The notes under the pieces were generated by a model. The model did no database searches, was not told where the DNA came from, and saw nothing but the letters and a program-made list of their open reading frames with translations. Positions 8,708 to 20,300 of a stretch of 64,000 bases of DNA are shown here, piece after piece. Each line of letters starts with the position of its first letter. Position 1 is the first letter of the stretch. This DNA comes from Selenomonas sp. GACV-9 (GTDB taxonomy: Bacteria > Bacillota > Negativicutes > Selenomonadales > Selenomonadaceae), in NCBI GenBank assembly GCA_900116485.1, contig FPAX01000001.1:372001-436000 (forward strand), written 5' to 3'. Made by a program: the position numbers and the translations under genes.

Positions 8708-9298
8708 TTACCTTTGCGTAATGGTAAAGCTCTCCTTTTCCGTGATGATGTGCTGCACGAGCGCATCATGCGGCTCCACCGGCACCTCTGCTGCCAGCTG
8801 GCAGTCAAAGGCCAGCGCGCAGCGGTACGCCTGCGGCGCCTTCGCGGTCATGAACCGGTCGTAAAAACCAGCTCCCAGGCCCAGACGGTGCCCTGACCGA
8901 TCAAAAGCGGCACCGGGCACGATGATAAGGTCAATCTTTGCCGCCGGTACTAACTCTTGTTTTGACTTGTCAACGGTCAAAATACCGAATTGACCGGTCA
9001 CGAGGTCAGAAAGCGACGGCAGCCGCACGGCCTCCATCGTTCCCTTGCCCGTGATGAGCGGCAGGCAGACGGTCTTGCCATCGGCCAGCGCCTGCTCCAT
9101 GAGGCCATAGAGCTGCACCTCATCGGGCATCGAGGCATAAAGGAACACCGTTTCCGCCCGCTGGTAAACCGGCAGCGCATAGAGCTTCTGGAGCATCTGC
9201 TGGCTTGCCGCCGCACGGCACTCCGGCGTCAAGGCCTTGCGCCGCGCGGTCATCTGCGCCCGCAGGGCTTTCTTGGCCGCCTTTATCGCAGCCGTCAT
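8708..9298 (-). CDS. fthC: 5-formyltetrahydrofolate cyclo-ligase
   Basis: 196 residues from ATG 9298, one base after the yajC stop (TGAGATG), implying coupled translation; a longer frame to 9331 runs into yajC. N-terminal basic KKALRAQMTARRKAL, then the P-loop-like VPGAAFDRSGHRLGLGAGFYDRF near the C-terminus, diagnostic of the MTHFS/YgfA family. It converts 5-formyl-THF to methenyl-THF using ATP. The stretch GQFGILTVDKSKQEL is encoded by DNA with one perfect and one near-perfect TTGAC-NN-GTCAA palindrome (8962-8973, 8990-9001). The reading frame stays open through them. Confidence 0.9.
   Translation of the reverse strand: MTAAIKAAKKALRAQMTARRKALTPECRAAASQQMLQKLYALPVYQRAETVFLYASMPDEVQLYGLMEQALADGKTVCLPLITGKGTMEAVRLPSLSDLVTGQFGILTVDKSKQELVPAAKIDLIIVPGAAFDRSGHRLGLGAGFYDRFMTAKAPQAYRCALAFDCQLAAEVPVEPHDALVQHIITEKESFTITQR
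8962..9001. repeat. TTGAC-NN-GTCAA palindromes inside fthC
   Basis: Perfect unit at 8962-8973; a second at 8990-9001 with the last base changed (TTGACCGGTCAC); a GGTCAA half site lies between them. Starts are 28 bases apart, about twice the 13-14 base pitch seen at other clusters. Confidence 0.7.
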
Positions 9299-9299
9299 C

Positions 9300-9587
9300 T
9301 CAGGCCTGCTTATCCTGCGTGAGGTTGGCATTGATGGACGAGCGGGCGACCTCGATGACCGTATGCTCGGCGATCTTCAGCTCGACCTTCGTATCGTCGA
9401 TGGCGACAATCGTGCCGTAGATACCACCGATCGTCATGACGCGGTTGCCCGTCTTGAGACTGTCCAGCATGCTCATGCGGCGTTTCTGCGCATTCTTCTG
9501 CGGACGATACAGCAGGAAGTAGAAGATTGCTACCATGATGATGATTGGCCCCCAAGTGCCGAGGGCAGCTGCCATTTCTGGACTCAT
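9300..9587 (-). CDS. yajC: Preprotein translocase subunit YajC
   Basis: 95 residues. One N-terminal membrane segment (GPIIIMVAIFYFLLY) is followed at once by RPQKNAQKRR and then by the small beta domain with GNRVMTIGGIYGTIVAID, all typical of YajC. It forms a subcomplex with SecDF in the inner membrane. ATG has AAGAGGAG 7 bases upstream. It lies between tgt and fthC, the usual tgt-yajC-secD-secF arrangement with three extra genes inserted before secD. Confidence 0.95.
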   Translation of the reverse strand: MSPEMAAALGTWGPIIIMVAIFYFLLYRPQKNAQKRRMSMLDSLKTGNRVMTIGGIYGTIVAIDDTKVELKIAEHTVIEVARSSINANLTQDKQA

Positions 9588-9602
9588 AAAATCAACTCCT
9601 CT

Positions 9603-10748
<1,146 letters not shown>

Positions 10749-10784
10749 TCAAGGCAGTAAAAGATACACTGCCATCAAGTCTAT

Positions 10785-10813
10785 ATCATAACATATATGA
10801 TAGAAAAATACAA
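10785..10813 (-). promoter_or_regulatory. Promoter of the tgt-yajC-fthC-secDF operon
   Basis: Minus strand TTGTAT, 17 bases, TATGAT, about 60 bases before the tgt start. It follows directly after the terminator of the upstream gene. Confidence 0.6.
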
Positions 10814-10825
10814 AAACATACACGA

Positions 10826-10866
10826 AAAAGGCTCCCAGGGAATCATTCCCTGAGAGCCTTTACCAG
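10826..10866 (-). terminator. Terminator of the two-partner secretion operon
   Basis: Minus strand AAAGGCTCTCAGGGAAT and ATTCCCTGGGAGCCTTT form a long stem followed by TTTTT. It lies just after the small YbjN-like gene. Confidence 0.85.
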
Positions 10867-10883
10867 CTAGTTCTTCCTTTTCC

Positions 10884-11309
10884 TTACCAGATGCATTTCA
10901 TAAAGGCACGGTAATTATTGTTCAGATAGTCGATGATGAGGGCAAACATGGCATAGATTGTATCGCCTTTCAGTTCCCCCTCAATTACCATACACACATC
11001 CAGCATCAAATCACCTGCTTGGTTCAAATAGAGCTTGAAGGGTTTGTAGGCAGAAGATTCCTCGTTGACCTTCTTCAATAGTTCAAAATGATTCTCTTCT
11101 GTCATCGCCTTAGGAGATATCTGCACCCGTACTAAGGCGAAAAAACTATCATCCAGAATCACGATAACCGGCAGCTGCTGCCCCTCCACCGTAAGGTAGG
11201 AACGAAATACCACTGTTTTCTGTTCGTCCCCACGCAACTCTTCAATCTCAAAGACTTCGATGTCCTTTTCCTTCAGATATTCCTTGAATGCCTCTGCTTT
11301 CTGGTTCAT
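10884..11309 (-). CDS. YbjN-like (secretion-chaperone fold) small protein downstream of the adhesin
   Basis: 141 residues, acidic, no signal peptide and no membrane segment. The pattern (helix, a sheet with LPVIVILDDSFFALVRVQIS, then FELLKKVNEESSAYKPFKLYLNQAGDLMLD) resembles the YbjN/type III secretion chaperone-like fold. This is a judgement by eye, not a firm family match. ATG has AGGAGG 9 bases upstream, 15 bases after the adhesin stop, and the terminator follows. A cytoplasmic helper or regulator for the adhesin is a reasonable inference but is not shown by the sequence. Confidence 0.65.
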   Translation of the reverse strand: MNQKAEAFKEYLKEKDIEVFEIEELRGDEQKTVVFRSYLTVEGQQLPVIVILDDSFFALVRVQISPKAMTEENHFELLKKVNEESSAYKPFKLYLNQAGDLMLDVCMVIEGELKGDTIYAMFALIIDYLNNNYRAFMKCIW

Positions 11310-11324
11310 CTTCTCTTGCTCCTC

Positions 11325-14300
11325 CTAAACGTCTTTTTCCTCTACCACGATTCCCCCATAATCTGCATTCTGTTGCCGCATGGCAACTTCAACAGGTTCC
11401 ATGTCAAAGTAGTATGCCTGTTTCTGCAAAACACTGCCTGGCTCCGTTAGCCATGCACTTTCAAATGTGAATTTACCATGTGTATTAGTTACACGCTCAC
11501 GCATCATATCTACCACACTAAGGTTATCGCCGTAGAGTTTTGTCAGATTCTTGCCAGCATCGATCAGGACGGCCCGGCTCGTCCGGAGTCTTCCGTTCGC
11601 ATAAAGCTGGAATCCCCGTGCTTTGCTGTATGCCATATCCAGATTGTTCCAGTAGGCCAGCTGTTCCCCATCTCTGGTGGGCGTGCGCCCATAAACAGCC
11701 AAGTCTGTTTTCTCATTTTCCAGATGAATCTTATCCACTGCCAGCATATCCGTCACAGCCATATCGCCTTCATCCACATGGACATAGCCACGGTTGGACC
11801 AAAGATTCGGCATATGTGTGCCATTGCCGGAACGCAGGCTTCCGACGTAGAAGTTGCCACCGATGAGTTTCTGATTCCCTGCTCCCATGGCCGAAAGTTC
11901 GAATACAGCGTCTCCGCCCTTCGCCGCCATAGAGCCGATCTGGATGAAATTGCCTGTCAGCGTAACATCGGGATTACTGCCGCCACGAGCTTCTGCCAAA
12001 ACCCGATTGACTTTAGAGGCTTCCGTATTGTTCTCCATGCGAATCACTACAGCCTTGCCCTCGGCCAGATTCAGGAAAAGATCTCCGCTCTCCAGCGCCA
12101 CATGGGTGGTCTCCCCGGAAATAATGTTGTGGGCATGGATGTTGCCATTCTGCACAGCCACCTTGATATCGTCTTTGGCGATAACATCCTGCAGATTTAT
12201 ATCGCCGGTATTCGTTTGTATGCTGACAAACGAAGCCGAATCAATATCGCCACCGACAGATATGCTCCCCGTTCCAGTAGCTAGATCCACCAGATTGGCA
12301 TCAATATGTCCGCCAATACTTATCTGACCTTCCTCCGTATGTACGGTAACATCACCTTTCAACATTGCCGTCTTATCAAAGAATACACCGCCTTCCTCAA
12401 GGACCTTGGCATGCAGATCACGTTTAGCCTGGATGGCATCCGTCACATGCAAATCGCCATTGCGCCCCGTCAGGCTGATGTCTCGTCCGGATTCCAATAA
12501 GCCATTTTGTTCGATGATGAAATTCTGTGCTCCCGGCGTATACTGGTTTGCCCCAGCTGCCATGGAGATATCACCCAGCTTGGTAGATGTCTTGCCGTAA
12601 ATCTTGATCTGACCCACATCCACACTCATATCGATATCCTTCTGAGCAGTGACGGTTTCTACATCTGGCCCGTTGTTACCGATAGTGACAGAACCGTTTC
12701 CTATCTGGACACCAATGCTGCCTGCATCCGCCCGCACTTCTTTGCCGATGTCGATATTCCCTTGCTTAGTGGCAAGATTCACATCTCCACCAACAGAGTT
12801 TACCGTTGCGCCTACATAGATATTTCCTACTCCTGCCGTCATAGCAATATCTTTTGTGCCCTGAACATCATGACCCACATGGATATTGCCCTCGACGGTC
12901 TTTACTTTTACCTCTCCTTCCACATTCACATCCGTATCGAAGTAGAGACTGCCCTTTTCCTCCAGCTCCGCCACCAGGTCAGACTTGGCCTGGATGCGGT
13001 CGGAAACGTGCAGGTCGCCGTTGCCCACATCCAAATGGATGGCGCCGCCGGCTTCCAGCTTGCCGTTCTGGTCGATAATGAAGGAGCTATTATCTTCACC
13101 GGAAGTATAGACCTGCTTGTGAGCCGCTATGGAAATATCCCCCACTTCCGTGGAAGTCTTGCCATAGACCACTACTTTCCCATCCTTGGCAGCAAGGTCA
13201 ATGTTCTGCTTCGCCGTGACGGTCTTCACATCCGGCCCATTGTTACCGATGAGGATATCGCCCTGCCCGGAGGCAATGCCGAGGCTGCCCGCCTGAGCTG
13301 TCACAGTCTTCACAATACCAACATTTCCTTTATCCGTCTGGATAGACACATTCCCTGCCTTAGAAAGGATATCGCCATCGTCACCCGTAGCCGTGTCGCC
13401 TACAACGATATTCCCCTGATGGGTGGAAACAGTGATGTCTTTCCCTGCGGTGATATCCTTTCCTACCAGGATAGTGCCGTTCTCGGACGCTAAACGAATC
13501 GTACCATCATCAGCATTTACGGTATGCCCTACAGTGATATCCCCTTTATCTGTGGAAATATCCACGTTCTGCGTGACAGTTACATCTCTACCAAAAGTAG
13601 CATCACCTTGCTCGGCGATATTGACGATAATACCTTTATTTGCTTGGATGACATCCGTGATCTCGATATCGCCATTACGTCCGTAAAGGCCAATGCCTCC
13701 ACCAGAGACTAGCTTGCCATCATCTCTGATGATGAAATTGCTATGAGCCGTACCTTCTTCATAGGTCTCCTTTCCTGCTTTCATCGTGATGTCGCCATCT
13801 TGCGTGATGGTCTGTCCCAAAATATAGACAGTGCCAAGATTGGTCCCAACAGTAACGTTCTGTTTCGCCTTTATTGTCTCATCATCTGTCACATTATCGG
13901 TACCAATGCTTATATCACCTTCTCCTGTCTGCACTGAGACACTCTCATCCTTGGATTGGATCGAATTGTCAATATCGATATTGCCTTTACCGGAAATATT
14001 AATATCAACATCTTTCGTCGCTTCAACTTTGCCCCACATCTCAATGTCTCCGTCGCCGTTCACATTGAAGCGAGCCTCATTGCCTGCTGTAAGTAAAGAG
14101 GTTCCACTAGACAAGTTAGCAATCCGGATGCCGCTCTCCTCGAAAATAGGCTTTTGAACCTGCATGTCAATATCATGCCCTGCCTCAATGGTTCCAATAA
14201 ATTGAATCGCATTGCCCACTGACACATTGACATCGTTTCCTGCCACCATACCTCTGCCAAGCCCATAGAAAGAGCCGCCTTTGTTACTGTCAATCACAAT

Positions 14301-17300
14301 ATCATGTTTCGCATTGACATTTCCTAGCAACATCACATCCTGACTGGCCGTCAGGACCAGATTGCCTTTGGCGCCATTGCCGCCAAGGATCTTAATTTCC
14401 TTATCGTCATCATCAGGCTCCTTGATCAGAATTCCCAATTCACCATTTTGATGGAGATTCGTAAATTCCGCATCGCCACGAATACTTGCCCCTACCCCTA
14501 CCGTAAAGGTATCATCACAGTTAGTCACAGCTTTGACACTGCCATTAATCGCCGTGTTTCCTTCCAGAGCATCCGCCAGGAATACTACAAATCCATTCTT
14601 CACGCTTTCCAGGGATACGCCATTTCCGCTGTAAGTCTCTACCACCGGCGCTGTTATGTTCACGCCTGCTGCTTCATCCACAGCGCCACCTGCATGAATG
14701 ACAAGAGAATTATGTGGACCTTCCAACGCAAGTGTTTCTTCATTCATATCAGGCATATTTCCTCCAGTGGTAATGTCACCATTGATAGACACATTACCTG
14801 TGGTGGAGGTGAACGCCACATTATTGGCTGCTGTAATCTTCTTGTCCGTCTGCATGCTGCCGTCGGATTTCAGCGTGATATCCCCCTTAGCAGCTGCTTC
14901 GTCGCCTGCGGCCTGAAGATCCGACAAGACTTGCAGCGTGCCTTGCGCTTTCAAGTTTTCTACCGCAATATTGCCATTGACAACGGGCTGCACCGAAAGC
15001 GCCAGCTTATCTGCACTATCCTTGACTAGAACGCTGCCATTGATGCCTGCATCCACCACGGAACTTTGTACGGTAATTGCCTCGAACTGGTTGCCTGTGC
15101 CCTGCAAATCAACAGTTTTGGCGCTGGTAGCAGTGATATTGACAGCCTGGATGCCTGCATCAGCAGCCTGCCGGATAGCATCACCTACCGAAGTCAGCGC
15201 TACATCCTTTCCAGCTGCAATGGTAGTATCTGCTGCCTGTGACAAATCACCTTTCGCATTAAGGGCAATATCCCCCGTGGCGATAAAGTTGCCAGCATTA
15301 GTCAGCGTGCCGCTGTCACGGAGGTTGATGATGGAGATATCCCCTGCCACCTTCCGCTTGACAGCCGTAGTCAAAGCGTCAGCGTTATCTACGATGCGCA
15401 CATTGCCAGCAATATCCGGCTTTTCTGCCGCCGTGGTTTCAATGCCGTCCACTTCAATGCTGTTGAAGGCATTCTCTTCATTTTCCAGGAGCAGTGACTT
15501 GCCATTGAAGGTCTTGACCTTATCAGCGATGATGGCCCCTTTATCCGTCTGGGCAATATCGCCATTAACCGCTTTCAGCGTCAAGTTCTTCCCCTCTGCC
15601 TTCACGTTGCCGTCAAGGGTCAGACTGTCTGCAGCCTCAAGGTTTACATGGCCACCGGCAGTGATAGCACCAGCTACCGCCTCCTTCTTGACAGTTCCAG
15701 CATTGTCCTTCTCCTCTTCACGGCCCACAGTCAAGGAGCCTTCACTGACAGCAGTGAACTCACCGACCGTCTTGATGTCGCCCAAGACCAAGGTGCCATT
15801 CTGTATGCCCTGAGCCAGGCTGCCCAGGCCCTTTATATGGGCGGACTCAGCCGCGATGTTCACAGCAGCGCGATCGTTCAGCACACGGATAGCATTGTCT
15901 GCATCACCTACGATACCGGTATTGACATTCGTATTGAACGCCAGCGTCTTTCCGGCATTGATGTACGACGCAGCAATATCCGCATTGGCATTGCTCATCA
16001 AGAATCCCTTGTCACTGTTTAAGGAAATAGTATCTTCTGCAAACATAGTTCCCAAACGGAGGTAATCATTATTGTTCATGTTCTTGATGAACACATTCTT
16101 CTGGGCACGTGCCTCAGTCAAATCCCCAATCAGGGAAACATTCAAAGGCTTATCTGCGGTACCGATACTCTCCTTGCCGCCAGTAAGGATCAGGTTGTTG
16201 CCTGTAATATTGGTAAAGTCTGCAGTCTTGGCATTATAGATTCCCTCCTCAGAATGCAGGCGCACATCGCCTGTTGCGCTATTCTGGGTAGCATCAATGG
16301 TGCCAACGTTGATAGCAGAATGCTCCCCGGCTGCATCCTTACGGCCCGCCACAGAGATATTGCCCCCTGCCGTCACGTCTAAAGTTCCGCTAGCCTTTAC
16401 GCCCAATGGCATGTTGCCCTTGATTTCAAAGGACAACAGATTACCGTCGGCATCCCGATGGGCAGTGACGTCAGACGCATCTACATTCATGAGCTCTTTC
16501 ATCTTGGCAATGTTATCGTTACCTGTCAGTTCATCCACGGTAATCGTCTTGGACTGATTAGCAAAAGTACCCACTGCGCCCTTGGTAGCAGACAAGGTGA
16601 CATTCTTGCCAAGAATATTAGCCGCCCGATCTGTCTGGAGGCTGCCGCCACCATCCGGATTCACGATCTTGTCGCTGACGGCATAGAGCATCATATCCTT
16701 CCTCCATTCAAAAGTTGGATGCGCTGCCTTATTCACCAAGTCTTGATAAGTGGCATCTGCTGCCAGATAAGCGTCGGCATTATCATACTGTGAATACTTG
16801 TATGCAGCAGTATCTTTCAGATATGCCTCTGCCGTTTCATAGCTACTGTACTGGTTATACTTCTCTGCACTTTCTGCATAGGCAAGGAAAGCACTGTCCT
16901 TATTGTCGGCCAGTTCCCTGCGCTCATCCGGGGTCAATTGGTCATACTTCGCCTTATTGCTAAGATAGTTACGATATTCGGCGGAATCATAGATTCCCTT
17001 TACCGCCGCCTGCTGATTGTCGTATTCCACTTGCCATTGTGCCTTGGTCTTGTTCGTATAAGCAAGTTCCACATTCGCCTTATAGTCATCGCGGTTCTTC
17101 TCCAGGCCCTCGATATACGCCCCCTTGTAGGTATAGTTTCCCTGTGCATCCTTTTCGCCATCAATCAGCCCGGCATCAATCCAGCGATGCACCATATTGT
17201 CAACACTTTCCGTAAAGCGGGATCTATCATCACCTGGCAGCGCGTCAACAAAGCCGCCATCAGCAACGGTCAGTTTCACATCCCCTTCCTGGGATTCAAT

Positions 17301-20300
17301 CCTGCCCACACGCATGTCGCCGCCATCAGCCGTTTCGGTCAAATAGATACTGCCTTTGGCATCAGCATTGACCTGTGCACCGTAACGATCCGTAGAATAT
17401 ACCAAATCCGAAGCGGCAAGGTTGATAGCTTGCGTTTCCGTACCGATGCCACCATTAGCGCTGGTCAAATAGATTCCCCGGCCTTCTACGCTGGTACCAC
17501 TGCCCGACTGGGTAATATTCCCAGCGGCATTCAGGGCTACATCACCAAGAGCCGCATCTTTCTTGAAAGCGGCATTTCCATCCTGGCTCTTGAGCGCCAC
17601 GATTTCCACATTCCCCGGCAGGGACTGATTGTTCAGCAATCCGCCCACAGCGGTGATATCGATATCCCCCGCACCAGTGGAAACGGCATCGAGTTTGATA
17701 TTGTCCGTCACATGACCATTTGCATCCTTCACTCCGATGGAAGTGATATGGATATTCTTGATATCATTCTTCGCCGTCAGATTCACGATTTCACTCTTCA
17801 AGGTAGTGCCATCATTCTGGAAGATGCCACCAGCTTGCGAGCTCACCGTCAGCGCTGCCTGGTTATGCGAATTGGCCACATTGCCCATCAAATTGATGTT
17901 ACCACCAGTAGCATTGGTGCTCTTGATGTCGATCTTGCCCGTTTCCGCACCAATCAAGCCAATCGTGATAGGCTGCGAGGCATTGAGAGAATAATTATAG
18001 AGCTGAATCGTGGAGGTACCGACTTTCCACCGATCGTAAATGTGCTTGAACCAGCCCAGGAACCCGGAACGAGTAACCCAATGATCGTGGTCAAAACTTC
18101 TTTCACTCAGGACACTGGTATTTCCATCAAGGTGCAGTTTACCGCTTGCCGGAACACCATTGCTCTGCGTAATCACAGCACCTTCCGGCAAACCTAATCT
18201 CGCCCCTTCTTTTTTGTCAATAGGAGTCGAATTTTGGGTCCAGCCGTTCAGCGTGCTTTCATCTGCCGTCTGTACCAGGCCCCACATACCACGCCGCTCA
18301 TAATGCTGATATGTTCTAGTGGTCTCAACACTGTTGCCATTAACCCATGTATAGGCCTGATTTCCTTGTACTGCATATTGCAAAGTATTGTTATTGCCAA
18401 CGGCAAGGTTATTACTTGTTTTCACAGCACCAGCATAGACATCCGTGTCGCCAGCGTGATTCTTCAAGTAAGTGGCATAGTTATCGATGGTGCGAGTCTG
18501 CCCCCGCTTGTATTCGGTCCAGGTATCCTTAGCCGTATCAGCAATGGTAATAACGCCTTCCCGCTGATTATTGAAGACATTGCCCACGTTCATATCCAGA
18601 TTGGTCTGATTGATTACAGAGATTTCCGCTGCGCCATCCGCCGCCAGGATCCTGCCATCACCAGTGCTGGCAATCTTACCCGTCAGATAGACTTTGCCGC
18701 CTTGGGTGTCGATATCCTCCACCACCAGTTTGTTTGTAGAGGGATCCCAATAGACCTGTGGTACATAGTCAAAGACCTTATCCGTGCTGTTCCACTTTGC
18801 ACCGCCATCATTGACCTCGTACATGGTGCGGTTCTGGACAACAGCCGCCCGGCTGGCCGGTCTCGTCTTAGCCGTAGTAAGTTGATCCTCCGTCACCGTA
18901 GCAGCATAAGTCTTGTAGCCACTCTGAATAAGCCCATTCACGTTGATATTGGCTGCAGATACATAGACATCCCGGCCAGCGATATAGCCTGTAGCCACAT
19001 TTGAGCTATCGGAACGCGTATAATCTTCCTCTTTATTCTTTTTATCATTATTCGTATCACTCAGACCAAGAGTATTTTTCATGGCAGTGGCTTTATCCGC
19101 CAAATATTTCTCTGGGTCGCCGTTGATATTGACAATACCCTCCTTGTAGTCCTGGGCAATAGTACCATTAGCGGCGATAAGTTTCACCGTATTTCCCTCT
19201 ATGCCTGTCGGACGTTCCTTGGTGCCACCGCTGATGCGGATATCTCCGCTGGCGTTGCTGATAGTTACATTGCCATAGAAATTGCTGATCTTGCCATTCA
19301 CTTCCACATCGGTGATGGCGGTATACTTCATCTCCCCATTTTCGATTGCTTTTTTATATTTCGTCTTTTCTTCTGACGTCATCTCGGTATTATTGTTGAT
19401 CTCCTGCTCCAACTCCGGCGTCAAGGAAATAGTGCTGGTCTTATCACCACTGAAGGTCTTGGTGTTTTGCACCGTCAGGCCCGCAGCTGTGCTATCAGTT
19501 CTGCCGTAAATCTCCTTGAAAGCTGCTCCTGTTTTATGAACATTGACCGAGTTGATCTTCTCATTGCCCAGCGTTGCCCCCGGCGGAATGACATTATCCT
19601 TATTATAGATAATGCTGCCGCCCTGCTCGCCCATAAGGATGTTATTCAGTTTCAGATAAGCATCCGATGCGTTCGTGATGGTTACAGGTGGAGCAGAGTT
19701 GGCATGAAGATTCCCTGTCCCCGTCAGATCATTGGCTTGAACGTTGATATTGCCGCCACTGGTAGCAATATCCGGGATTTCCACGTAGTAAACCGAACGG
19801 CCAGAGCTAAGGTACACTGTATTGCCTTTTTCATCCTTCTCCGTGAGCCCCAAGCGCACCATTTCGCTCTGAATTCTATCACGCTCGGCGATATAAGCCG
19901 CCATTTTCGTACTATCACCGTTATAGGCAGCAATCAATTTGTTCAGTTCTCTAAGCCTCTCACCTAAGGTGTTGGCATAATCAAAGGTGCCCTTGGTGAT
20001 GCCCTGCACAAGCCGCTGATTCGTGATATTGTTATCCGCCGTATAGTGAAGGCCGCCAGCAACAGAGCCACTGATGGTCAAGTTGATTGGATCAGCCGTG
20101 CCCGCAATAAGGGAGCCCGTGACATTGACTGTACTCAGTTTCGGCAAGGACTCTTCTGCAGAAACTGCATCGGAGGTCAGGAACTTCTTGTCGGTGCTGG
20201 AACCGCCTTTGGCCCAGTTCCAGAGGCTTTCGTCCTTGACGATCTCTTCCTTGCCACCACTGGCAATCACATTGATGTCCTTGGTGGAACGCACAATACC

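Noticed and set aside
12250..13818. Regularly spaced repeats considered as a CRISPR array
   Set aside because: The repeats are long, diverged, in frame and encode beta-helix protein; there are no short identical repeats with unique spacers and no cas genes.
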